Of a stretch of DNA of 42,859 nucleotides, positions 7,391-14,919 are shown in pieces; position 1 is the stretch's first letter, and every line of letters starts with the position of its first letter. The notes beneath the pieces are model-generated. The model made no database searches and had not been told where the DNA came from. It was given only the letters and a program-made list of their open reading frames with translations. The DNA is from Acidobacteriota bacterium (GTDB lineage Bacteria > Acidobacteriota > Terriglobia > Bryobacterales > Bryobacteraceae). The translations under genes and the position numbers were made by a program. The DNA lies in contig QHXW01000207.1 of assembly GCA_003223115.1 (NCBI GenBank), positions 1-42,859 of the forward strand, given 5' to 3'.

Positions 7391-9127
7391 ATGATTTGCG
7401 TGCGTATTGCATGTTTGCTGCTCCTAGTATCGCCCGCTGTCGCAGCCGAGCATTATGAAGTCACCACGGAGCGCGGCGCCACCATGAAGACTCGTGACGG
7501 CCTCACGCTGCGTGCGGACATCTATCGTCCGAAGACTAAAGGCCAGTTCCCGGTACTGTTGCAGCGCACGCCCTACAACAAGGCCGGCGCATCCGGTTTC
7601 GGCATGAGCGCGGCGGCCGAGGGCTATGTGGTGATCGTTCAGGACGTACGCGGCCGCTTCACTTCCGACGGCGATTGGTATCCGTTCAAATACGAAAGTG
7701 AGGCTGGCTACGATACCGTCGAATGGGCCGCGGCGCTGCCGTACTCGAACGGGAAAGTCGGCATGTTCGGCGGGTCCTATGTGGGCGCCACGCAGATGCT
7801 GGCTGCAATCTCGAGCCCTCCGCATCTGGCGGGTGTCTTCGCGGTGGTGACCGCTTCGAACTATCACGACGGCTGGACGTATCAGGGTGGCGCGTTCGAG
7901 CAGTGGTTCAATGAATCCTGGACCTCCGGCCTGGCGCAGGACACGCTCGACCGCAGCATACGGCAATCCACAAACGCGCTGAAGGGGATCTGGAAACTGC
8001 CGCTCACCGAGTATCCGCTGCTCGACCTTCCCTCCGCGGCAAGCCTGGCCCCATACTTCGCCGAGTGGCTGCGCCATCCCGATTACGACGACTATTGGAA
8101 GCGATTGTCCATTGAAGATCACTACGCGAAAATCCAGGTGCCACTCTATGGCGTGGGCGGCTGGTATGACATTTTTCAGGGCGGGACCGTGCGCAACTAC
8201 GTCGGCTTGAAAGCGCACGCGGCGACCGAGGCCGCCCGACGCGGGCAGCGGCTGATGATTGGCCCGTGGTATCACGGCCCGTTTGACGGCAAGGCGGGCG
8301 ATCTCGACTTCGGCTCCTCCGCCAAGGGCGACAGCGATGCTGACATGCTGCGCTGGTACGACCACCTGCTGAAGGGCATTCAGAATGGCGTGGAACACGA
8401 GAGGCCCGTGCGCATTTTCGTCATGGGTAAAAATGTGTGGCGCGATGAAGACGATTGGCCCTTGGCGCGCGCCCGTCAGACCCGTTATTACCTGCACTCG
8501 CGAGGCGGCGCGAACACACGAACCGGTGACGGCACACTGAGCATTACCGCGCCTCAGAGCGAACACGCCGACGCATTCACGTATGATCCGGCCAGTCCCG
8601 TGCCCACCCGGGGCGGCAACTTGTGCTGCGATAACGACCATCTGCCGTCGGGCGCTTTCGATCAGCGATCCAATGAAGAGCGTCCGGACGTGCTGGTCTA
8701 CACCACGCCGGCATTCTCGGGCGATTTCGAAGTCACCGGGCCGATTGCGGTGGAGTTGTATGCCGGATCGTCGGCAGTGGACACCGATTTCACCGCGAAG
8801 CTGGTGGATGTCTGGCCCAACGGCTTTGCGCAGAACCTTACCGAAGGCATTCTTCGCGCACGCTATCGCAACTCGCCGTCACGGCCTGAGCCCATGAAGC
8901 CTGGTGAGATTTACAAATTGCACATCGATGTGTGGAACACCAGCAACGTTTTTTTGGCCGGCCACCAACTGCGCCTGGAAATCTCGAGCAGCAATTTTCC
9001 ACGGTTCGACCGCAATCTCAATACCGGCGAAAACGCAGGCGTATCACGCAGCATGGTGAAAGCTCAAAACACCATCTACCACGACGCGCAGCACCTCTCG
9101 GCGCTGATCCTGCCGGTAATTCCGTAA
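7391..9127 (+). CDS. Secreted CocE/NonD-family hydrolase (X-Pro dipeptidyl-peptidase S15 type)
   Basis: A 578-residue protein with a signal peptide (MICVRIACLLLLVSPAVAA) and a CocE/S15 alpha/beta-hydrolase domain. Catalytic elements are visible: the nucleophile elbow MFGGSYVGATQM (S129), the acid in VGGWYDIFQGG (D260) and the histidine in IGPWYHGPFDG (H295). The C-terminal third is the jelly-roll domain of the family (YTTPAFSGDFEVTGPIAVEL, HQLRLEISSSNFPRFDRN). Members cleave esters, amides or N-terminal X-Pro dipeptides; the substrate here cannot be read from sequence. It is transcribed divergently from the broken permease and convergently with the SDR gene, 19 nt away. Confidence 0.9.
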   Translation: MICVRIACLLLLVSPAVAAEHYEVTTERGATMKTRDGLTLRADIYRPKTKGQFPVLLQRTPYNKAGASGFGMSAAAEGYVVIVQDVRGRFTSDGDWYPFKYESEAGYDTVEWAAALPYSNGKVGMFGGSYVGATQMLAAISSPPHLAGVFAVVTASNYHDGWTYQGGAFEQWFNESWTSGLAQDTLDRSIRQSTNALKGIWKLPLTEYPLLDLPSAASLAPYFAEWLRHPDYDDYWKRLSIEDHYAKIQVPLYGVGGWYDIFQGGTVRNYVGLKAHAATEAARRGQRLMIGPWYHGPFDGKAGDLDFGSSAKGDSDADMLRWYDHLLKGIQNGVEHERPVRIFVMGKNVWRDEDDWPLARARQTRYYLHSRGGANTRTGDGTLSITAPQSEHADAFTYDPASPVPTRGGNLCCDNDHLPSGAFDQRSNEERPDVLVYTTPAFSGDFEVTGPIAVELYAGSSAVDTDFTAKLVDVWPNGFAQNLTEGILRARYRNSPSRPEPMKPGEIYKLHIDVWNTSNVFLAGHQLRLEISSSNFPRFDRNLNTGENAGVSRSMVKAQNTIYHDAQHLSALILPVIP

Positions 9128-9146
9128 GGGCTGGAAAGGAGAAACG

Positions 9147-9965
9147 CTAGACCTTCATCACCCTTCGTAGCGTATACGCCGCGGGATGCATATTTTCGTG
9201 CTCCAGGCGCTTCCAATCATCGTTGACGTGAATCAGTTTGCCGCTGATGTGATTCGAACGTTCCGAGGCCAGAAACAAAACGAGCTGGATTTGCTTTTCG
9301 GGCGAAATGCCGCCGGTCAGCCGGATTTGCTCGGCTTCATCCAAATCTTTCCCGGCCCGCGGTCCCGCCTGGATGATCTCGTCGGTCATGTTGGTATACG
9401 TTCCGCCGGGCGCGATGCAATTCACCTGCACGTTGTGATCACGGACTTCTTCAGCCAGGGTTTCGACCAGGCGCACCACCGCGGCCTTCGACGCCGCGAA
9501 CGCCGAAAAATTCGGCCGCGCTTCAGAAGCACCAGGGCCGCTAAGTACGATGATTTTCCCCGAGCGCCGTTCGATCATTTGCGGCAGCACAGCACGGCAG
9601 GCATTCATCACCCCGAGCACGTTGGTCTCTAGCACTTCCCGCCACTGTTTCGATCGGCCTTCGACAAACGGCCCGATGGGCCCTTGCTCAGCCGCAGCGG
9701 CGATGAGGACCTGGACGCCTCCGAAGACCACGCGCATGCGGTCCACGGCCGCCGAGATCTGCTCAAAATCGCGCACGTCCGCTCGCATACGCAGCGACGC
9801 GCCACCGGCATGTTCGATCTCGAGCTTTGCGGCATCCAGCTCTGTTTGCGTGCGGGCCACCAGTCCAACACGGGCGCCCGCCTGGGCCAGTCCCAGGGCC
9901 AGACGTTTGCCTATGCCGCGTCCCGCACCGGTAATCAGAACGCCTTGATCTTTGAGTGTTCGCAA
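9147..9965 (-). CDS. SDR-family oxidoreductase lacking the catalytic tyrosine
   Basis: A 272-residue classical short-chain dehydrogenase fold. The cofactor motif TGAGRGIG is intact (residues 12-19), as is the DVRD acidic loop. The structural NNAG motif is replaced by IAAAAEQG, and the catalytic YxxxK reads F156-A-A-S-K160: the codon is TTC, so Tyr has become Phe. The PGG loop (NCIAPGGTYTNM) is present. A Phe at this site normally abolishes proton transfer, so the enzyme may be inactive, use another residue, or act as a binding protein. It ends 4 nt from the next minus-strand gene's stop side (9970) and could be cotranscribed with it. Confidence 0.85.
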   Translation of the reverse strand: MRTLKDQGVLITGAGRGIGKRLALGLAQAGARVGLVARTQTELDAAKLEIEHAGGASLRMRADVRDFEQISAAVDRMRVVFGGVQVLIAAAAEQGPIGPFVEGRSKQWREVLETNVLGVMNACRAVLPQMIERRSGKIIVLSGPGASEARPNFSAFAASKAAVVRLVETLAEEVRDHNVQVNCIAPGGTYTNMTDEIIQAGPRAGKDLDEAEQIRLTGGISPEKQIQLVLFLASERSNHISGKLIHVNDDWKRLEHENMHPAAYTLRRVMKV

Positions 9966-9969
9966 AAGT

Positions 9970-11448
9970 CTATTCTACGCGCGTATCGAAGATGCCAGTT
10001 TCCACTTTTCCCGCTCGTTTGACCTGCACGAACATACGGTAATTTCCAGGCCGCGGAAAGCCGTAGGGAAAGGAAACTTCAGGAGGTAGCGCGGCGGCCG
10101 GCATGGCGTGCATGCCTTGCATATCGCCCATGGACAGGTTCATCGCGCCCGGTTTCGAATCTGCTTTGCTGGCCGCCTGCAGAATGCCAAACGCCGCCAT
10201 GGGCGCTGAGCCGGACGGATGCACGTGCGCGAATACTTGAAAATCATTGCCAACGAATTCGGCGTGCCCAGGCATGCCCATGTAGAGTTCCACGTTTTCA
10301 GCCGGCCTGCCGTTTTGACCCTCCACACGGAAATGAAACAGGTAGGCGCGCTTAGCTTTGAGCGCGGCGGCATCGCGCTGCCACACCATGCGGTAACCGC
10401 CCGAAAGGGGCGCCACGGTGCGATTCACATCCGCTTGCGACACCGGTGAACCAGCGGCCGCGGAATCATCACCGCTAAGCGGTTTGCCAGGCTCGACCGC
10501 CGGGATTTCCATCACCGTGGCTCCGGTCTCGGGAATGCCACTGGCGTGCACGATGTCGGCGAACAGCCGGTATTTTCCTGCCGGTATGGCCGGCAGATCC
10601 AAGGTGAAGGATCCGGGTTCAGCTTGCTCGGGATGCAGGTGCCACATGCGGTCCATGGCTGGGTCGCTAACCACGAACAAATGCATCAGATGTCCGTGGT
10701 CCGGCACCAGGTCATCCAGCTTATTGAAACGGAAAAAGCCAGTGTCTTCGAGGTGTAACACCAACCGGCGGCCGCTTTCTACTGTGCCAGTCATCTGGAT
10801 GGGTTTGTAAACTCGGCGCGCGTAGTGGTGGGCCTCGGAGTTCCACCATTGGTTGCCGAGGTACCCGACAGCCGCAACGGCCACAAGGCTCACGGCCATC
10901 ACAATGCGGGATCGCCTGCGGTTAGTCTCGCCGGGAATGGCACCCGGGTCGAGCTGCGCCTCGCGCACCCCCGCGCCCACAATGCTCACGATGCCAATCA
11001 TCAGAAACAGGCAGAGGCCGGCAAGTAGCATGCCCAGGCTCTTGTCCATGGTTGTCGATCTCGTGGCCAGCGCCGGCACGGGAATGGATGTTTCGCCTTG
11101 GCCCTTGCCGCCGTCTACGTGCACGCGCACTTGCCAGGAGCCGAAGCCCATCATCCACAAGCTTCCGGTGTAGAACTCGGGATCGTCCTTCGAACGCTGG
11201 GCAATATCGGGTGTGGGAGCAAACTTTGCGCCCGGCCCACGCAGCGGAAGCGGCACGATGCGCACCTGGGTGACGTCATTCGAATTGCAACGGACTTCGA
11301 TCTCCGCGACGCCGGGAATCACCGCTGGCGGCCGGATGGTCACCAGCACATGGTAGGGTCCCGCGTTGCCTTCGTAGAACACATCAGGGCTGCCGACGTG
11401 CGCGAAAGCAGAGGAGCAGATTCCAAGAAACAGGAGAAGATGGCGCAT
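9970..11448 (-). CDS. His/Met-rich exported membrane protein, unknown function (putative metal-binding)
   Basis: A 492-residue protein with a signal peptide (ending SSAFA at ~16), a first extracytoplasmic beta domain, and membrane helices at ~138-160 and ~182-198. A second large extracytoplasmic part is rich in His and Met: PDHGHLMHLF (H251, H253, H256), MWHLHPEQ (H270, H272), ADIVHASG (H301), MGMPGHAEF, FAHVHPSG, and a Met-rich stretch MNLSMGDMQGMHAMP. The spacing recalls copper-handling beta-sandwich domains (CopC/YtkA-like), but I do not recognise a named family. It lies downstream of a polytopic membrane protein gene on the same strand (47-nt gap), and the two probably work together. Confidence 0.72.
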   Translation of the reverse strand: MRHLLLFLGICSSAFAHVGSPDVFYEGNAGPYHVLVTIRPPAVIPGVAEIEVRCNSNDVTQVRIVPLPLRGPGAKFAPTPDIAQRSKDDPEFYTGSLWMMGFGSWQVRVHVDGGKGQGETSIPVPALATRSTTMDKSLGMLLAGLCLFLMIGIVSIVGAGVREAQLDPGAIPGETNRRRSRIVMAVSLVAVAAVGYLGNQWWNSEAHHYARRVYKPIQMTGTVESGRRLVLHLEDTGFFRFNKLDDLVPDHGHLMHLFVVSDPAMDRMWHLHPEQAEPGSFTLDLPAIPAGKYRLFADIVHASGIPETGATVMEIPAVEPGKPLSGDDSAAAGSPVSQADVNRTVAPLSGGYRMVWQRDAAALKAKRAYLFHFRVEGQNGRPAENVELYMGMPGHAEFVGNDFQVFAHVHPSGSAPMAAFGILQAASKADSKPGAMNLSMGDMQGMHAMPAAALPPEVSFPYGFPRPGNYRMFVQVKRAGKVETGIFDTRVE

Positions 11449-11495
11449 GAAACCTCCCGGGAATTACCGAATGCTTGAATTGAATCGAGCGCAGG

Positions 11496-12653
11496 TCAGC
11501 GGCGGATGCGCCGCATCCAATCACCCCATCCCATGCCGATACGCGTCGTGAGGATAGCCGCCGCCAACGCCATCGCCATCTCCGCCCAGAACTGGGGAGT
11601 GGTCTTCTCCAACCCGTAGAACACGTTGCGGACGTAATGGCTGGTGGACGGCAGATTGTAATCGAAATACATCGTGCCGAATGCCCAGTTTCGACTGAGC
11701 GGACTCAACAGAAAAGTGGCGAAGGGCCACTGCACGGCTGCGAAAAGGGTTACGAATATGAGTCCCGAAACAGCGGCTACGAGCCACGGCTTCCAAGTTT
11801 TTGATCGCGCCCAGAACCAATCGAGCGCCACAGCCGGTACGATGAGCAGCAGAGGAAATTCCGGCGGAATCAAGTGGGTGACCGGCTGGTATACCGGTCC
11901 AAGCTTGGGCTGGGCAGAAACCAGCGGCAGGATCCATAAGCAGCCGATCAGGAAAACACTGTAGATACCGATCACTGTTGTCGCCGCCCAGCGTCGGCCG
12001 GAGGCTTTGGCGACACCGGCCAGAACTCCGGGAATCGCGATGGCCACCACGCGGTAGAAATAGCCGCTGTGCATGTAGATCCGTAGCGTGTACTCGAAAA
12101 TCAAAATGCAGATGCATACCACGATCATGGCGCCCACGTACAGAAACAACCAATCCAGTTTCTCTTTGGCCTTACCAACGGCCCGGTTCATCTGACCCAG
12201 AATCAAAACCAGTGTCCCGAACTCGACGGCGACCATTCCAGCAATGAGCAGCACATGCGGCGGGCTCATGATTTTCACATCCAACCCGTAGGCTCCGTGC
12301 CACCAGTCGTCGAATGGGGCCGAGGTGATCATGGCGATTCCGCCCCACGCCGCGATGAATGCACCGAGCGGTCCGCGGAATCCCCAGATCTTCACCGATA
12401 CTCTTTTGAGCAACGATGCGCCATTGAGGCTGGTGGACAGAATCAGATATCCGCAGCCCACGCCGGAAATCACCCCGCACAAATAGATCGCGATATGCGC
12501 GGGCGTCCAGAATGTATCGCGGCCGATGGAGCGGTGCCAGGCGATATCCCAATGCGTGCCCGTCATGGCCGAAGTGACGGCAATTATGGAGCTCCAGATG
12601 TACCAGGGAATCGTGGCAGGGACGCGCGCAGGTTGTTCCGCGCTACTCTCCAT
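11496..12653 (-). CDS. Polytopic membrane protein with conserved-looking histidines, unknown function
   Basis: A 385-residue integral membrane protein with about nine to ten hydrophobic segments. Histidines cluster near the membrane faces of the N-terminal half: TGTHWDIAWHRSIGRDTFW (H34, H40), TPAHIAIYL (H53), APFDDWWHGAYG (H119) and SPPHVLLIAG (H133). A basic C-terminus (GWGDWMRRIRR) follows the last helix. The pattern of paired membrane His/Trp/Asp motifs suggests binding of a metal, heme or quinone, but this is inference. It is the first gene of a two-gene minus-strand unit with the His/Met-rich protein. No cytochrome oxidase gene is adjacent. Confidence 0.68.
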   Translation of the reverse strand: MESSAEQPARVPATIPWYIWSSIIAVTSAMTGTHWDIAWHRSIGRDTFWTPAHIAIYLCGVISGVGCGYLILSTSLNGASLLKRVSVKIWGFRGPLGAFIAAWGGIAMITSAPFDDWWHGAYGLDVKIMSPPHVLLIAGMVAVEFGTLVLILGQMNRAVGKAKEKLDWLFLYVGAMIVVCICILIFEYTLRIYMHSGYFYRVVAIAIPGVLAGVAKASGRRWAATTVIGIYSVFLIGCLWILPLVSAQPKLGPVYQPVTHLIPPEFPLLLIVPAVALDWFWARSKTWKPWLVAAVSGLIFVTLFAAVQWPFATFLLSPLSRNWAFGTMYFDYNLPSTSHYVRNVFYGLEKTTPQFWAEMAMALAAAILTTRIGMGWGDWMRRIRR

Positions 12654-12791
12654 ATTGTTTGTCTCCGATACCCAAATTATACTTTAGTACTCCTTCGCAC
12701 GTTCGGGAATAGATGCGCCCGCCCGTTACTACCGCTATCCTCAGAGTAAATTCCCAATAAAGCGATTCCCAAAAGTGCATTCTCAATTTAT

Positions 12792-13278
12792 TTGGAGCAA
12801 GTTCGCCGTGCGCCATCCGCATGGCTACCGATTCTTTTTCTGAGCGGTTGCGCACTTACGCCTCAGCTTCTGGCGGGTGATTCAGGCGACCGGGTCCATT
12901 ACGTGGGCGGAACGCTCTCCGTCCCCAGCAAAACGGCAGGCATCATGAGCACTACGGACGAGGATGTTTTCCTTTTCCAGGGATGTCACCGTCCAGATTC
13001 CTTACCAGAAAATCAACGTGCTCGAGTATGGTATGGCCAGCGTGTGGGCCGCCGCTACGCCGAAGCCATTCTGCTTTCACCGATGTTTCTGATGAGCAAG
13101 AACGCGCCAACATTACCTGACGATCGGCTTCACCGACAGCCAGGGCAGGCAGCAGGCCATGATCTTTGAGGTCGGCAAGGGTGACATACGATCGTGGCTC
13201 GTAAGTCTGGAAGCCAAGACCGGCCGAAGGCTCGAATATCAACACGACGACGCGTGCCGCTCGGGAAAGGGCTCGTAA
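12792..13278 (+). pseudogene. Frameshifted remnant of a small exported protein gene
   Basis: Three frames join into one protein-like sequence: a lipoprotein or signal-like start (WLPILFLSGCALTPQLLAG), GDRVHYVGGTLSVPSKTAGI and STTDEDVFLF in the first frame, then DVTVQIPYQKINVLEYG in another. Next come GQRVGRRYAEAILLSPMFL back in the first frame and RQHYLTIGFTDSQGRQQAMI through GKGS in a third, ending at the TAA 13276-13278. Shifts fall near 12978, 13030 and 13105. The pieces resemble an uncharacterised family I associate with Acidobacteriota. It directly abuts a second remnant gene of the same kind. Confidence 0.65.
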
Positions 13279-13739
13279 ATGTGGATCGCACTCGCATTCA
13301 TAGCGTTTGCAGCCGCTGCGGAAGACCGCCTGCCGTACACCCGGCACCGGCTTCGGCCGCAACGCAACCCGCCGCCTCACCATCCGCCGTGTTTTCGTGG
13401 ACCGCCTCTCGGGCGGCGATACCGCGGTGCAGATCCGCGACATGATCGTGGCCGCGATGGAAGGGACCAAGTTGTTTCGTGATTACGGAAAACCAGGAAC
13501 GCGCCGACGCCTTTCCGCGCGGCTCTGCTGAAGATCTGGTATTTACTGACGAGCACTCCTCGAGCGACAGTATCTATGCCAACGCAAACTTCGGGCTCGG
13601 CGGGTCCGAGTCTACCGCCAGCCGCACCAGTCGCGGCGGGCGCGGCAGCCAATACCAGGGCATGGGCGTCGGCGAGAGCGAGTCCAGCCGCAGCTCCGAG
13701 CGCAGGCACGAGGCAATGGCGGCGGTCAACGGGGGCTAA
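13279..13739 (+). pseudogene. Second frameshifted remnant, truncated secreted protein
   Basis: The ATG immediately follows the stop of the preceding remnant. It starts with a signal peptide (MWIALAFIAFAAAAEDRLPY), then changes frame to RRLTIRRVFVDRLSGGDTAV and QIRDMIVAAMEGTKLF. It changes again near 13475 to VITENQERADAFPRGSAEDL and VFTDEHSSSDSIY, followed by a Gly/Ser-rich stretch and GVGESESSRSSERRHEAMAA before an early stop. Intact relatives that I recall continue well past this point, so the 3' end appears lost. Two adjacent decayed genes suggest an ancestral two-gene unit. Confidence 0.6.
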
Positions 13740-13835
13740 TCGGGGGAGAGGAATCGAGGTGCCCGTCACTCCTTCAGTGTACGGGCATTAATACATTTCT
13801 TAGCGGAAATGTTTGCCAATTTCTTCACACGGAGT

Positions 13836-13983
13836 GCATCACCATTCGCGGCGTGAGCTTGTGCCGTGCGTCCTCCAGATTGAAACAGACTGTGTTGGGG
13901 TCCACGTCGACGAAGACCGGCAGGTATTCGAAAAAGGCAACAACGGCAGATTCGTCGCCAGTCGGCCGCGTGAAAAAGCCAAG
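13836..13983 (-). pseudogene. Possible DegT/DnrJ-type aminotransferase remnant
   Basis: The minus strand encodes, without a start and bounded by stops, FFEYLPVFVDVDPNTVCFN followed by LEDARHKLTPRMVMHSV. This resembles the PVFVDVDPxTxxxDPxxxxxxITPRTKAI region that precedes the catalytic lysine in PLP-dependent DegT/DnrJ/EryC1 aminotransferases. Only ~50 codons remain, with a TAG just upstream. The rest of the 13740-14079 stretch shows no other recognisable content. It is consistent with the decayed character of the preceding kilobase. Confidence 0.4.
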
Positions 13984-14079
13984 ACGCTAGTCTCGGGGCG
14001 GTTTCGCGTGACGGATGACGTGGATTAGTTCCGGAAGGCCGACGGCCCGGAAGTATTATAGGTCAAGGAGTAGGGAGCC

Positions 14080-14640
14080 GTGACCACGCGTCAACACAAG
14101 GTTCACACTCAACTCGGTCGAGCCGCAGTCCAGATCTTTGCCGCTAATGATCGCATAAACCAGATTCTTATCGAACATCTTGACCCTACCGCCTGGCGAG
14201 CCAAACCGCCCGGCAAGGCCCGCCCCATTGCAGCGATCTTCACGCACATGCACAATGTCCGCTCCAAGTGGGTCAGGCTTACAGCTCCGCACTTGAAGGT
14301 TCCACGACGGCTCAACCGCGCGCACTGTACGCCGCAGCAGGTCCGTGCGGGATTGGCCGAGAGCGCCGCTCGCTGCGCGGAGATGCTCGTTGAAGCGCTC
14401 GGCGGTTGTGGGGGCCGCGTCGAGAAGTTTCGCAGAGACGGCTGGGCTCGTCCTTGGCCCGTTGGCCCGGAAATGCTGTGCTACATGCTTTCTCACGAGG
14501 CCCACCATCGCGGGCAGGTGTGTATGCTCGCGCATCAGCTCGGATTTCCGTTGCCGAACGAGGTGTCGTACGGAATCTGGAATTGGGAAAAGCTGTGGAA
14601 AGAGTGCGGGGCGCCTGGCGGCCCCGGCTCCGATTCTTAA
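14080..14640 (+). CDS. DinB-family putative metal-dependent protein
   Basis: A 186-residue four-helix-bundle protein of the DinB/YfiT type. The expected metal-site histidines are visible: IFTHMHNVR (H56 or H58) and LSHEAHHRGQ (H139, H142/H143), the last being the characteristic H-x-x-H-R-G-Q motif. Members include bacillithiol or mycothiol transferases and many uncharacterised proteins. The GTG start at 14080 is preceded by AGGAG and GGGAG purine runs. It stands alone between a decayed region and the Lhr helicase. Confidence 0.82.
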   Translation: MTTRQHKVHTQLGRAAVQIFAANDRINQILIEHLDPTAWRAKPPGKARPIAAIFTHMHNVRSKWVRLTAPHLKVPRRLNRAHCTPQQVRAGLAESAARCAEMLVEALGGCGGRVEKFRRDGWARPWPVGPEMLCYMLSHEAHHRGQVCMLAHQLGFPLPNEVSYGIWNWEKLWKECGAPGGPGSDS

Positions 14641-14919
14641 GGAATCGCTCAAGGGCACAGGCCGCCCGGGGATGGGCCGCGATGGTGGAGACGTCGAGCC
14701 CCAGCCGTTTTCATTCTAAGGAATGGGTCGAGAAGACCAGGCCAAACCACAGGGGGCTCCCGCAGCTCAGGCTCCAGGCAAGGGACACCACCGATCAAGG
14801 CCGCTCAAAAATGTCTTCAACTCACCTTTAGTTAGGACACGTTGCCTTTGGCGCCCAGGCCCGCGGGCTACCGTCCGCCATCCACCGCGCCAGTGGTAGG
14901 GTAGAAATAGATCCTGCCC

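Noticed and set aside
7424-8641. A 405-codon minus-strand open frame
   Set aside because: Fully antisense to the clear CocE-type hydrolase; typical long shadow of a GC-rich gene.
14641-14919. Possible short genes between the DinB gene and the helicase
   Set aside because: Frames here lack start sites with ribosome-binding sequences and show no recognisable features; treated as non-coding.
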